Assembly (NCBI GenBank): GCA_029778535.1
Contig: JAKOQB010000178.1
Span: forward strand, 62,001-126,000
DNA length: 64,000 nt
Reading direction: 5' to 3'
Origin: Pseudomonadota bacterium
GTDB taxonomy: Bacteria > Pseudomonadota > Gammaproteobacteria > Burkholderiales > Burkholderiaceae_F
Both the position numbers and the translations under genes were made by a program. Positions within the stretch are counted from its first letter, which is position 1; each line of letters starts with the position of its first letter. A model generated the notes under the pieces. That model ran no database searches and was not told the DNA's origin. It saw nothing but the letters and a program-made list of their open reading frames with translations. Positions 37,215-48,070 of this stretch are shown here, in pieces.

Positions 37215-38204
37215 GTGGACATTCGGCGCGGGTTCAGCGGGACCGTGGGCAACACGCCGCTCATTCGACTGGGCAAGGTCGGGGCCGAAGCCGGCTGTGA
37301 GGTTCTGGGCAAGGCCGAGTTCCTCAACCCCGGCGGCTCGGTCAAGGATCGCGCGGCGCTTTACATCATCGATGACGCCGAACGCCGCGGCGCGCTGCGC
37401 GCCGGCGGCACCGTGGTCGAAGGCACTGCCGGCAACACGGGCATCGGGCTCGCCCACATCTGCGCCGAGCGCGGCTATCGCTGCGTGATCGTGATACCGG
37501 ACAACCAGTCGCCGGAGAAGATGGACCTGCTGCGCACGCTCGGCGCCGAGGTGCGGCCGGTGCCGCCGAAGCCGTATCGCGACCCGGACAACTACCAGAA
37601 GATCGCCGGGCGGCTCGCCGCGGAACTACCGAACGCGATCTGGGCCAACCAGTTCGACAACGTCGTCAACCGGCAGGCGCATTACGAGACGACGGGTCCG
37701 GAGATCTGGCGTGACACCGACGGCAAGGTCGACGCGTTCGTGTGCGCGACCGGCACCGGCGGCACGCTGGCCGGTGTGGCGCGCGCCCTGAAGGAGCGCA
37801 ATCCGAACGTGCGCATCGTGCTTGCGGACCCGCAGGGCAGTGCGCTCTATAACTGGATCAAGACCGGCGAGCTGAAGTCGGAGGGCAGCTCGATCACCGA
37901 AGGCATCGGCACCACGCGCGTGACCGCGAACCTCGAAGGCACGCCCATCGACGACGCGGTGACGATCGACGATCAGAGTTGCGTGGCGATGGTCTACCGG
38001 CTGCTGCGGGAGGAGGGGTTGTTCGTCGGCGGATCGAGTGGCATCAACGTCGCGGCCGCGGTCGCGGTCGCGCGGCAGCTCGGGCCGGGCCATACGGTCG
38101 TGACCGTGCTCGCCGACCGCGGCGGGCTGTATGCGCAGCGGCTGTTCAACTCCGCGTGGCTGCGCGAAAGGGGATTGGCGCCGGGCGAGGCAGCGAGCGC
38201 TTGA
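37215..38204 (+). CDS. Cysteine synthase family (O-acetylserine sulfhydrylase-like)
   Basis: A 329-residue PLP enzyme of fold type II. Lys44 in NPGGSVKDR would form the Schiff base; the TAGNTGIGLA loop binds substrate carboxylate, ATGTGGTLAG binds PLP phosphate, and EGIGTTR is typical of CysK. The C-terminus carries extra residues compared with CysK. It makes cysteine from O-acetylserine and sulfide, or a related beta-replacement product. It is a single gene, divergent from DUF1326. Confidence 0.9.
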   Translation: MDIRRGFSGTVGNTPLIRLGKVGAEAGCEVLGKAEFLNPGGSVKDRAALYIIDDAERRGALRAGGTVVEGTAGNTGIGLAHICAERGYRCVIVIPDNQSPEKMDLLRTLGAEVRPVPPKPYRDPDNYQKIAGRLAAELPNAIWANQFDNVVNRQAHYETTGPEIWRDTDGKVDAFVCATGTGGTLAGVARALKERNPNVRIVLADPQGSALYNWIKTGELKSEGSSITEGIGTTRVTANLEGTPIDDAVTIDDQSCVAMVYRLLREEGLFVGGSSGINVAAAVAVARQLGPGHTVVTVLADRGGLYAQRLFNSAWLRERGLAPGEAASA

Positions 38205-38263
38205 GCCAGCGGCCGATCCGCGGCTACGATGCCGCGCGCATCGGGAGAATCATCACAACGACG

Positions 38264-38392
38264 CATGAAGAGCTATCGCATCGCCGCCATCCCCGGAGAC
38301 GGCATCGGCAACGACGCGCGATCCGCACCGGCTCCGCGGACGACCTCGGGGCTGCGGCAGCGCAGGCGCGATCGCGGTGTCCGGACTCATGA
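38264..38392 (+). pseudogene. Scar of an isopropylmalate/tartrate dehydrogenase-type gene
   Basis: The frame from ATG 38264 reads MKSYRIAAIPGDGIGND, the exact start pattern of the isocitrate/isopropylmalate/tartrate dehydrogenase family, then loses homology. Another frame (about 38315-38392) reads IRTGSADDLGAAAAQA, resembling the C-terminal (R)T.DLGG.A.T tail of that family. The roughly 330 internal residues have been deleted. It lies directly before a Bug receptor gene, a neighbour such dehydrogenases often have. Confidence 0.6.
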
Positions 38393-38419
38393 ACTGACTC
38401 GACCAGGAGGAGATCCACG

Positions 38420-40553
<2,134 letters not shown>

Positions 40554-40622
40554 CGCCCCGTAACACCGGCGCGCGCGCGCCGGCGTATTCTGAAATCGAG
40601 TGTTCGATTCGCGGGAGGTCGC

Positions 40623-41123
40623 ATGCGGCGCCTGTTACGACTGTTGGTACCGGCTGTTGCGGCGGGAACACTTGCATCGCCCGCTCTCGCGGCGGTCAGT
40701 GTGACGTACGTCAAGCCCGACTCGTATACCGACGTGCGATATCGGTTCGAGCCCGACGAACGCGTACTGACCGGAATCAAGGAGCACCTGGTTCAGCTCG
40801 GCAAGAAGTACCTGCGCGACGACCAGGAGTTGTCGATCGAGGTGCTCGATATCGATCTGGCCGGGCGCACGAACGTCAGCGTCCTCAAGCCCGATCTGCG
40901 CGTCATTGTCGACCAGCGCGGCGACTGGCCGCGCATCCGGCTGCGCTATCGGCTGGAAACCGCGGGGCGGGTCGTCGCGCACGGAGAGGAAACCGTCTCC
41001 GACCCGAGCTTCCTCAGCCGCGTGAACCTCTATCCGAACGACGACCTGCTGCGCTACGAGAAGCAGATGCTCGACGACTGGTTCGTCCAGCGTATCGTCA
41101 AAGGGCGGCCGGCGTCGTCGTGA
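40623..41123 (+). CDS. DUF3016 exported protein
   Basis: A 166-residue protein with a signal peptide (cleavage near PALAAV) followed by the DUF3016 pattern VSVTYVKPDSYTDVRYRF and the C-terminal YEKQMLDDWF. The function is unknown; family members are predicted periplasmic. It has a GGGAGG site and stands between pobA and the convergent TRAP operon. Confidence 0.85.
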   Translation: MRRLLRLLVPAVAAGTLASPALAAVSVTYVKPDSYTDVRYRFEPDERVLTGIKEHLVQLGKKYLRDDQELSIEVLDIDLAGRTNVSVLKPDLRVIVDQRGDWPRIRLRYRLETAGRVVAHGEETVSDPSFLSRVNLYPNDDLLRYEKQMLDDWFVQRIVKGRPASS

Positions 41124-41151
41124 GTGCGGCCGGCCGCCTTGGCAGCGCGCC

Positions 41152-42177
41152 TTACTTGCGTGCCGCGATCGACTGCTCCGCCTTGCTCACGAGATCCGGG
41201 CCGATCGTGCCCTTCCACTGCGCGTAGACGCGCCGCGTGGCGCTGACGAAGTCGTTGCGCTCGGCGGGCGTCAGCCGAACGACGTTCACGCCCATGCCTT
41301 CGATTTCCTTCAGCAGCGGCTGGCCGGGCTCGTCCAGCCCCTTGCGGGCGAGCGCGATCTCCTGCTTGCCGGCGTCGATCGCCGCCTGCCGCACGATCTC
41401 GCGGTCGGCGGGCGTCCAGCTTTCCCACACGTCCTTGTTGACGACGAAGATCAGCGGGTCGGCGACGTAGCCCCACATCGTCACGTTCTTCTGCCCGACC
41501 GTGTGCAGCTTGGCGGCGGTGAAGATCGACATCGGATTTTCCTGCCCGTCGACGGCGCCGGAGGCGAACGCCGGCTGCGCGTCGGCCCAGCTCATCTGCG
41601 TCGGATTGGCGCCGAGCGCGCGGAACGTGTCGAGGAAGAGCGGCGATCCCACCACGCGGATCTTCAGGCCCTTCAGATCGTCGGGCTTGCGCACCTCGCG
41701 CTTGGAATTCGTGAGCTCCCGGTAGCCGTTCTCACCCCAGGCCAGCGGCACGACGCCCTGCTTCTCGAGGATCGCGAAGATGTCCTTGCCGACCGGGCCC
41801 TGCGTCAGTGCGTCGATCGCCTTGTAGTCTGGCATCAGGAACGGCAGCGAAAACAGGTTCAGCTCCTTGACTTGCGGCGACCAGTTGATCGTGGAGCCGA
41901 TCGCCAGGTCGATGATGCCCTGGCGGATCGCGGTGAATTCGCGCGTCTGGTCGCCCTGCACCAGCGACACGCCCGGATACATCTTGATGTTGATGCGGCC
42001 GTTGGTCCGCTGCCGCACCAGATCGGCCCAGATCTCGCCGCCCTTGCCCCACGGGAACGAGGCCGGCACGACGGTCGACAGCTTGTATTCGTCCTTGTAC
42101 TTGGTCTGCGCGTGCGCAGGCGCGCCGGCGATCAGCGCGGCGGCGGCCGCGGCGGTGAACAACACTCTGCGTCTCAT
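41152..42177 (-). CDS. dctP: TRAP transporter substrate-binding protein
   Basis: A 341-residue periplasmic receptor of the DctP family for carboxylates. The signal peptide ends APAHAQ. Conserved points are GVSLVQGDQTREFTAIRQG, the substrate-contact arginine in GLKIRVVGSPLF and DAQPAFASGAVDGQENP. It is the last gene of the E1alpha-E1beta-dctQ-dctM-dctP operon, 27 bp after dctM. The ligand is unknown but should suit the dehydrogenase, e.g. a 2-oxo or acetoin-type compound. Confidence 0.93.
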   Translation of the reverse strand: MRRRVLFTAAAAAALIAGAPAHAQTKYKDEYKLSTVVPASFPWGKGGEIWADLVRQRTNGRINIKMYPGVSLVQGDQTREFTAIRQGIIDLAIGSTINWSPQVKELNLFSLPFLMPDYKAIDALTQGPVGKDIFAILEKQGVVPLAWGENGYRELTNSKREVRKPDDLKGLKIRVVGSPLFLDTFRALGANPTQMSWADAQPAFASGAVDGQENPMSIFTAAKLHTVGQKNVTMWGYVADPLIFVVNKDVWESWTPADREIVRQAAIDAGKQEIALARKGLDEPGQPLLKEIEGMGVNVVRLTPAERNDFVSATRRVYAQWKGTIGPDLVSKAEQSIAARK

Positions 42178-42204
42178 GTTCTCTCCTTCGGTGAAAAGCG
42201 CGGC

Positions 42205-43482
42205 TCAGTAACCGAGCCGTTGCGGCAACCATAGCGCAAGCTGCGGCACCGCCGCCACCAGCGCGAGCGACGCGAGCATGGCCAGCACCATCCAAAGCAC
42301 CCATTTCACGGTCGCTTCCATGCCGATGCCGGCGATGCGCGTGGTCACCAGCAGGTTCACCGCCATCGGCGGCGTGAACTGGCCGATCGCCATGTTCATC
42401 GTCATCAGCACCGCGAACCACGTCATGTCCCAGCCGAACGCGTTGACGATCGGCACCAGGATCGGCAGGAAGATCAGGAAGATCGACGCCGCGTCGAGCA
42501 GCATCCCGGCGATCAGCAGCAGCAGCATGATCATCGCCAGCATCAGGTGCTCCTCCCGCGTGACCGACAGCATGCCGTTCGCGAGCCCATCGAACGCGCC
42601 GAGCGTGGACCCGGCGTGCGCAAAGATGCCGGCGCAGGCGATGATCAGCATCACCACCGCGGAGATCTCGGCCGAGTCGACCAGCACGCGATACAGCTTG
42701 CGCCACGTCAGTGTGCGGTAGATGAACAGGCCCACGAACAGGCCGTAGAACACCGCGACCACCGCCGCCTCGGTCGGGGTGAACGCGCCGGTCCGCAGGC
42801 CCCCGAGGATGATCACCGGTGCGGCGATGCCCCAGCTCGCATCCTTCAGCGTGCGCAACAGTCCGGCGCGTTCCGATCTTTCCTCCGCGCCCCAGCCGTA
42901 CTTCCAGGCGAACAAGACAGTCGGCGCCAGCAGCGACAGCCCCGCCAGAACGCCGGGGATCACGCCGGCGGCAAACAGCGCCGGCACCGACACCTGCGGC
43001 ACCAGCACGGTGAAGATCACGAACGCGATCGACGGCGGGATCAGGATCGCGGTCGAACCGGCCGCCGCGATCAGGCTCGCTGAAAACCCCGGCGGGTAGC
43101 CCTGCCGCGTCATCGACGGCAGCATCACCATCGCCACCGCCGCCGCGTCGGCCGGGCCCGAGCCCGAGATGCCGCCGAGGAACATGCAGACGAGGATCGC
43201 GACCACGCCCTGCGCGCCTCGTCGCTCCCCGACCAGCGCGCTGACGAACGCGACCAGCTTGGCCGCGACGCCGACGCGCTCGAAGATCATGCCGGCGAGG
43301 ATGAACACCGGCAGCGCGAGCAGCGGATACTTGGCGAGGCTCGAATACACGTTGGTCGCGATCGACATTGCGCCCAGGTCCGCGCTCAGGATCACCACGC
43401 TGCCGACGATGCCGAGCGCGGTCGCCAGCGGCGCGCCGGCGACCAGCAACAGCAGAAAGCCCACGAACAACAGCGCGCTCAT
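42205..43482 (-). CDS. dctM: TRAP transporter large permease
   Basis: A 425-residue membrane protein with about 12 helices. The DctM pattern is clear: FVGFLLLLVAGAPLATALG at the start, FMLGGISGSGPADAAAVAMV-like FLGGISGSGPADAAAVAMV, GFSASLIAAAGSTAILIPPS and the MNMAIGQFTPPMAVNL segment near the end. Its ATG overlaps the dctQ stop (ATGA). Confidence 0.95.
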   Translation of the reverse strand: MSALLFVGFLLLLVAGAPLATALGIVGSVVILSADLGAMSIATNVYSSLAKYPLLALPVFILAGMIFERVGVAAKLVAFVSALVGERRGAQGVVAILVCMFLGGISGSGPADAAAVAMVMLPSMTRQGYPPGFSASLIAAAGSTAILIPPSIAFVIFTVLVPQVSVPALFAAGVIPGVLAGLSLLAPTVLFAWKYGWGAEERSERAGLLRTLKDASWGIAAPVIILGGLRTGAFTPTEAAVVAVFYGLFVGLFIYRTLTWRKLYRVLVDSAEISAVVMLIIACAGIFAHAGSTLGAFDGLANGMLSVTREEHLMLAMIMLLLLIAGMLLDAASIFLIFLPILVPIVNAFGWDMTWFAVLMTMNMAIGQFTPPMAVNLLVTTRIAGIGMEATVKWVLWMVLAMLASLALVAAVPQLALWLPQRLGY

Positions 43483-43994
43483 CGCCGGTTCGGGCCGCGC
43501 AGCAGCCGCACGACGCGGCCGAGCGAGCGCGCGACGATCGCCAGCGCCAGCCCCGGCAGCCAGATCGAATAGATCCACTGCGGCACGCCGATGCCGGGGC
43601 TGGTGGTGCCGTATTTCCAGTCGTCGGCGACGAAGCGCCAGCCGGTCCACGCCACCAGCAGGAACAGCAGCGCCGACAGCGCGAGCCCGCCGATCTCGAG
43701 CCAGCGCTGCAACCGCGGCGGCGTCATCTCGGCGAAGAAGGTCACGCGGATATTGAGATCGCGCGCGAACGCCGCGGCGGCGCCGACCAGCGTCAGCACC
43801 ACGAGCAGGAACACCGAGAACTCCTCGGTGAACGCGAACGACGCGTCGGTCAGGTAGCGCACGACGACGTTGGCGAACGTGATCAGGCAGATCAACGCCA
43901 TTGCCGCCGCGGCGACCGCTTCCTCGATCTGGATCGGCACGCGCGGCAAATCGGCGGGAGCGGGTGCGCGCTCTTCGTCGGGCAGGGGTTCCAA
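43479..43994 (-). CDS. dctQ: TRAP transporter small permease
   Basis: A 171-residue four-helix membrane protein with the DctQ features NVVVRYLTDASFAFTEEFSVF and a RDLNIRVTFFAEMTP segment. It pairs with DctM. It begins 9 bp after the E1 beta gene. Confidence 0.93.
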   Translation of the reverse strand: MEPLPDEERAPAPADLPRVPIQIEEAVAAAAMALICLITFANVVVRYLTDASFAFTEEFSVFLLVVLTLVGAAAAFARDLNIRVTFFAEMTPPRLQRWLEIGGLALSALLFLLVAWTGWRFVADDWKYGTTSPGIGVPQWIYSIWLPGLALAIVARSLGRVVRLLRGPNRR

Positions 43995-44003
43995 GTGGTT
44001 TCC

Positions 44004-44975
44004 TTACTTCGCGTGCAGCCAATCGCGCACGGCGGCCGCGATCTTCGGCGCATCGATCCGCGCCTCGGCTTCGAGCGTCGGCGCGTAGCCGACCGGAATG
44101 CGCGGCGCGCCGAGCCGCCGCACCTTGCAGCCGAGCTCCTCTGCGACCGCGGCCGCGACTTCGGCGCCGAAGCCCGCGACCTGCACCGCTTCGTGCACGA
44201 CCAGCAGTCGCCGCGTGCGCGCGCAACTGGCGAGCACGGTGTCGCGGTCCCACGGCCACAGCGTGCGCAGGTCGATCACTTCGCACGACACGCCTTCGGC
44301 GGCCAGCGTCTCCGCGGCCTTCGATGTCTCGTGCAGCGTGCGCGACCAGGTGACGATCGTGAGGTCGGCACCTTCGCGCGCGAGGCGCGCCTGGCCGAGC
44401 GGAACGTCGACGGACGTATCGACCTCGCCGCGCAGGCCCCACAGCTCCTTGTGCTCGAGGTACACGACCGGATCGCCGCTCGCGAGCGCGGCGGCGAGCA
44501 GGCCGTGGTTGTCCTGCGGCGTCGCGGGGCAGACGACGGCCACACCGGGCAGGTGCGCGAACCACGCCTCCAGGCTTTGCGAGTGCTGCGCGGCCGACGC
44601 GCTCCAGATGCCGATCGGCATCCGCGCCACCAGCGGCACGCGGCTCTGGCCGCCGAACATGTAGCGGTTCTTCGCGGCCTGGTTGACCAGTTCGTCGATC
44701 GCGCACAGCGCGAAGTCGATCACGCGCAGTTCCACGACGGGACGCAGACCCGCAAGCGCCATGCCGACCGCGGCGCCCATGATGTTGGCTTCAGAGATCG
44801 GCGTGTCGATCACGCGGTCGGCGCCGAAGCGGCTCTGCAGCGTGCTGCCTTCGATGAGGTACTGCCCGAACACGCCGCCGCGGCCGAGATCCTCGCCGAG
44901 CGCGACCACGCGCGCATCGGCGGCCATCGCGGACGCCAGAGCCGTCGCGGCCGCCTGCGCGTAGGTGAGCATCAT
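44004..44975 (-). CDS. 2-oxo-acid/acetoin dehydrogenase E1 component, beta subunit
   Basis: A 323-residue transketolase-like protein forming the alpha2-beta2 E1 with the gene upstream. VALGEDLGRGGVFGQY holds the TPP-contact Glu, followed by DTPISEANIMGAAVGMALAG, FVDF-like VIDFALCAIDELVNQAAKNRYM, and SLEAWFAHLPGVAVVCPAT. The ATG at 44975 overlaps the alpha stop (ATGA). Decarboxylates a 2-oxo acid or acetoin. No E2 or E3 gene is nearby. Confidence 0.9.
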   Translation of the reverse strand: MMLTYAQAAATALASAMAADARVVALGEDLGRGGVFGQYLIEGSTLQSRFGADRVIDTPISEANIMGAAVGMALAGLRPVVELRVIDFALCAIDELVNQAAKNRYMFGGQSRVPLVARMPIGIWSASAAQHSQSLEAWFAHLPGVAVVCPATPQDNHGLLAAALASGDPVVYLEHKELWGLRGEVDTSVDVPLGQARLAREGADLTIVTWSRTLHETSKAAETLAAEGVSCEVIDLRTLWPWDRDTVLASCARTRRLLVVHEAVQVAGFGAEVAAAVAEELGCKVRRLGAPRIPVGYAPTLEAEARIDAPKIAAAVRDWLHAK

Positions 44976-46012
44976 CGCCAGCGCCCTTCGCCCGTGCTCA
45001 GCACGTCGCGGTACGCCTCGGCGGCGTCGGGCCACGGTGCGGCTTCCGCCGCCGCGAGCGCGGCGTCGACTTCGGTCTTCGCCGCTGCGTCGATCAACGC
45101 GGCATGCTCTGCCGCACCGAGGCGCGCCAGCAGAGCGCGCGCGCGCGCCAGCGGGTCGCCTTCGAGCGCGCGCGCGACCTCCCCTGCGTCGCGATAGCGG
45201 CCGGGGTCGACCGACACGTGACCCTTGAATCGATACGTGATCGCGTGCAGCAGCGCAGGGCGGCCGGCGCGCACCTCGCGCGCGAGCTCGCCGGCGGCGC
45301 GGTCGACCGTCTCGACATCGTTGCCGTCGACCGTCTGCGTGGCGAGTCCGAGCGCCTGCGCGCGCGCGGCGGCGCCGCTGCCCGCGGTCATCGCCTGAGT
45401 GGCGGTGGTCGCGGCGATGCGGTTGTCCTCGCACACGAACAGCACCGGCAGCTTGTAGACCTGCGCCCAGTTCAGCCCCTCGAGGAACGGCCCGCGGTTG
45501 ATCGCGCCGTCGCCGAAGAAGCACGCGACGATCGCGTCCTTGCGCTTCAGCTTCAGCGCGTGCGCGGCGCCGGTGGCGATGGGAATGCCGTCGGCGACCA
45601 CGCCGTTGGCGCCGAGCATGCCGACGCCGAAATCGGCGATGTGCATCGACCCGCCCTTGCCGCGGTTGCAGCCGGTGGCGCGCCCGAACAATTCGCACAT
45701 CATGCGTGTCATGTCGGCGCCCTTGGCGAGCGTGTGGCCGTGGCCGCGGTGGGTCGAGGTCAGGAGATCGGTGCGGCGCAGGTTCGCGCACACGCCCGCG
45801 GCCACCGCTTCCTGCCCGGTCGACAGGTGCAGCGGCCCGCGCACCTTGGCCGGCGTGCTCGACGCTTCGAGTCCCCATGCCTGCACGCCGCCCTGGCTTG
45901 CGATCTCGGCGGCGTCCTCGAAGGCGCGGATGCGCGCCATCGTGCGGTACAGGAGGAGCAGGCGGTCGCGCCGCTCGATCGGCGGCGCGCCCTTGTTTTC
46001 GATTGAATCCAT
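44972..46012 (-). CDS. 2-oxo-acid/acetoin dehydrogenase E1 component, alpha subunit
   Basis: A 346-residue TPP-dependent subunit. TPP/Mg binding is shown by FFGDGAINRGPFLEGLNWA and the downstream EDN of VLFVCEDNRIA. GHGHTLAKGADMTRMMCELF and GGSMHIADFGVGMLGANGV are diagnostic of the PDH/AcoA family. It opens an operon with the beta subunit and a complete TRAP importer, so transport and decarboxylation seem linked. The 2-oxo acid or acetoin substrate is not defined. Confidence 0.9.
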   Translation of the reverse strand: MDSIENKGAPPIERRDRLLLLYRTMARIRAFEDAAEIASQGGVQAWGLEASSTPAKVRGPLHLSTGQEAVAAGVCANLRRTDLLTSTHRGHGHTLAKGADMTRMMCELFGRATGCNRGKGGSMHIADFGVGMLGANGVVADGIPIATGAAHALKLKRKDAIVACFFGDGAINRGPFLEGLNWAQVYKLPVLFVCEDNRIAATTATQAMTAGSGAAARAQALGLATQTVDGNDVETVDRAAGELAREVRAGRPALLHAITYRFKGHVSVDPGRYRDAGEVARALEGDPLARARALLARLGAAEHAALIDAAAKTEVDAALAAAEAAPWPDAAEAYRDVLSTGEGRWR

Positions 46013-46103
46013 GGCGGAGGCCGTATTTTGCCTGCTCGCGCGCTGACCTGCCCGCGCCCAGGTCGGGCGCGCCGGTTAAGGGACTATTAGTGTTTGCTGA
46101 AGC

Positions 46104-46141
46104 AACATTTACGAACGCAGCGCGCCCGCTGCGGCGACGAT
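46104..46141 (+). promoter_or_regulatory. Candidate activator site and promoter upstream of the VOC remnant
   Basis: AACATTTACGAACGC (46104-46118) is identical to 48623-48637. A -10-like GACGAT begins 17 bp after the motif, exactly as at the cytochrome promoter. A degenerate second unit lies 22 bp upstream and GTTAAG is at the same distance (46075-46080). The site lies between the VOC remnant and the divergent E1 operon, so either could be a target. Confidence 0.55.
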
Positions 46142-46173
46142 GGCGCTTCTACGATGCGCGAAGAGGTCACGCG

Positions 46174-46654
46174 ATGATCCGCAAACTGCACCACAGCGCC
46201 TACCGCTGCCGCGATTCCGAGCAGACGCGCCGCTTCTACGAGGACTTCCTCCGCATGCCGCTCACGGGCGCGCTCGAGATCCACGAGACCAAGACCGGGC
46301 GCCGCACGCGCGTGCTGCACACGTTCTTCCGCCTCGACGACGGCTCGTTCCTCGCGTTCTTCGAGGCACCGACCTGCCGTTCGAGTTCAGGCCGCAGCAC
46401 GACTACGACCTGCACATCGCACTCGAAGTCGAGCCGGCGTGCTGACGCGCGTGCGCGAACGCGCGCAGGCTGCCGGCATCGAGGTGCGCGGCATCAGCGA
46501 TCACGGCTTCATACACTCGATCTACCTGCGTGATCCGAACGGCTACGTGGTCGAGCTCGCCGCGCGCGTGCCGGACGACGTGTCGATGGATCCGCACCTC
46601 AACGACGCGCGCGGCGTGCTCCAGCGGTGGCGAGAAGCGAAGCAGAACGCTTGA
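46174..46654 (+). pseudogene. Glyoxalase/VOC-family protein with two frameshifts
   Basis: Three frames read in order as one VOC protein: MIRKLHHSAYRCRDSEQTRR to FFEAP, then DLPFEFRPQHDYDLHIALEVEP, then RAQAAGIEVRGISDHGFIHS with DPNGYVVEL. One base is missing near 46368 and another near 46440; the two do not compensate. The metal-binding His (HHSA) and Glu (VVEL) are present, so decay is recent. Assembly error is possible but two separate errors are less likely. Metal-dependent dioxygenase or glyoxalase function is presumed. Confidence 0.8.
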
Positions 46655-46657
46655 CTC

Positions 46658-46729
46658 CGTCGCCCCGGCGCAGGCCGGGGCCGAATCTCGAGCGCCGCAA
46701 CTTGGGCCCCGGCCTGCGCCGGGGCGACG
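46658..46729. repeat. GC-rich palindromic repeat (CGTCGCCCCGGCG family), copy 2
   Basis: Inverted repeat from CGTCGCCCCGGCGCAGGCC to GGCCTGCGCCGGGGCGACG, between the ends of the convergent VOC remnant and regulator gene. Confidence 0.88.
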
Positions 46730-46738
46730 ACGCTCGAG

Positions 46739-48070
46739 CTACGCCCGCGGAACCGACTGCAGCTCGAGCGGCCGCGCCACCGTGAGCCGCACGCGGCCGC
46801 GCGCGATTCGTTCGAGGCCGATGTGCGTGCAGCGGTCCTGCAGCCGCCGCCGCAGCAGCACCAGCCGCGCCTCGAGGTTGTCGCCGCTTTCGGGCAGCCC
46901 GATCGCGCGGTCGAGCCGCAGCTCGCGGTTGCTGAACTCGGTGCGGCCTTCCTGCGCGTGCACGGTCAGCAGCTTCCACAGGATCGCTCCGGCCACGCCC
47001 TTGATCAGGTAGTCGTCGCCGATGAAGATGCTCTGGTCCTCCTCGTAGCGCCGCACCGGCAGCGGCGCGCCGGAAGCGGCGGCCGCGCGCGCGGCGGGGG
47101 AGGTCGGACCGGCCGCATCGGCCGCCTGGCTGCACAGCAGGATCGCGCTGCCAAGATGGCCGGCGAGCGCGATCAGCGTCTTTTCATCGTCCTCGAGAAA
47201 GCGGCTCGCCTGCGCGCTTTCCAGATACAGAACGCCGAGCAGCCGGCCGCGCGCGAGGACCGGCACCGCGAGCTTGCTCTGTGCATCGGGCAGGCCGACC
47301 AGCGCGATGTTGCGTTCGATGCTGCCCGCGTCCCCGCGCCGCTGCAGCCAGCGGTTGACCATCCGATCGCGGGCGGCAAACGCGATGCGGACCGGATGCC
47401 GCGCGGTGGCCGCCACGCCGATCGCGCCGTCGCCGAACGCGACCTCCGCGCCCGCGCCCGACTGCGGATAGCCGTGGCTCGCGACCGCGTACAGGCGCGC
47501 GTTGTCCGCGTCGGCCAGCAGCACGATCGCGTGCTCGTAGTGCAGATGCTCGGCGAGCCCGGCCAGCGTCACGTCGAGCAGCGTGGACAGGTCTTCGCAC
47601 GCGCCGATCTTCGCGCTCAACTGCCGCACCGCGCTCGCCGACACGGTCGGCTCCGCAGGCTCCGGCACGTAGCCGCGATCGAGCGCGCGAAGGCCGAGCA
47701 CGCGGTAGATCTGCACGCCTGTCGGCTGCACGACGGCGGTCATGCCGGACAGCGCGGCGGCCGCCTCGAAGCGCACGCGCATCTGCTCGAACAGCGGCCC
47801 GGCCGACTCGGTCCGAAGGTATTCGAGCTCGAGCGCGTGCTGGCGGCAGGTGCGCGCATCGGTCAGCAGCAACGCGACGCGCGGATTGGCCGCGATGTTG
47901 CGCGCGGTCTTGTCGAGGAAACGGAACGCGAGCGCGACGTGCCCGTCGTCGACCAGATTCACGTACGACAAAAAGCCGACGTTCGGCGTGCCGTCGGGCG
48001 CGCAGGTCGCGAGCGCCGGATACACCGGCCCTTCGAGGCAATGGCGCAGATGCGCAAGCGGCCGTTTCAC
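46739..48070 (-). CDS. One-component regulator: flavin-binding-like domain, GAF, winged helix
   Basis: A 443-residue protein with three parts. Residues 1-110 resemble pyridoxamine-phosphate-oxidase-type split-barrel FMN domains (GPVYPALATCAPDGTPNVGF, LAFRFLDKTARNIAANPRVA). Residues about 150-290 form a GAF domain (VLLADADNARLYAVASHGYP; VPVLARGRLLGVLYLES). The last 100 or so (QSIFIGDDYLIKGVAGAILW to RRRLQDRCTHIGLERI) look like an OmpR/PhoB-like winged helix. It starts with GTG overlapping the partner gene's stop (GTGA). A flavin- or redox-sensing transcription factor is inferred; I know of no characterised example of this architecture. Confidence 0.75.
   Translation of the reverse strand: MKRPLAHLRHCLEGPVYPALATCAPDGTPNVGFLSYVNLVDDGHVALAFRFLDKTARNIAANPRVALLLTDARTCRQHALELEYLRTESAGPLFEQMRVRFEAAAALSGMTAVVQPTGVQIYRVLGLRALDRGYVPEPAEPTVSASAVRQLSAKIGACEDLSTLLDVTLAGLAEHLHYEHAIVLLADADNARLYAVASHGYPQSGAGAEVAFGDGAIGVAATARHPVRIAFAARDRMVNRWLQRRGDAGSIERNIALVGLPDAQSKLAVPVLARGRLLGVLYLESAQASRFLEDDEKTLIALAGHLGSAILLCSQAADAAGPTSPAARAAAASGAPLPVRRYEEDQSIFIGDDYLIKGVAGAILWKLLTVHAQEGRTEFSNRELRLDRAIGLPESGDNLEARLVLLRRRLQDRCTHIGLERIARGRVRLTVARPLELQSVPRA

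Noticed and set aside
42205..44706. One continuous 833-codon frame covering dctM and part of the region upstream
   Set aside because: Only the last 425 codons have DctM features; the rest lies over dctQ and E1 beta, which match their families in another frame. High GC content keeps antisense and shifted frames open.
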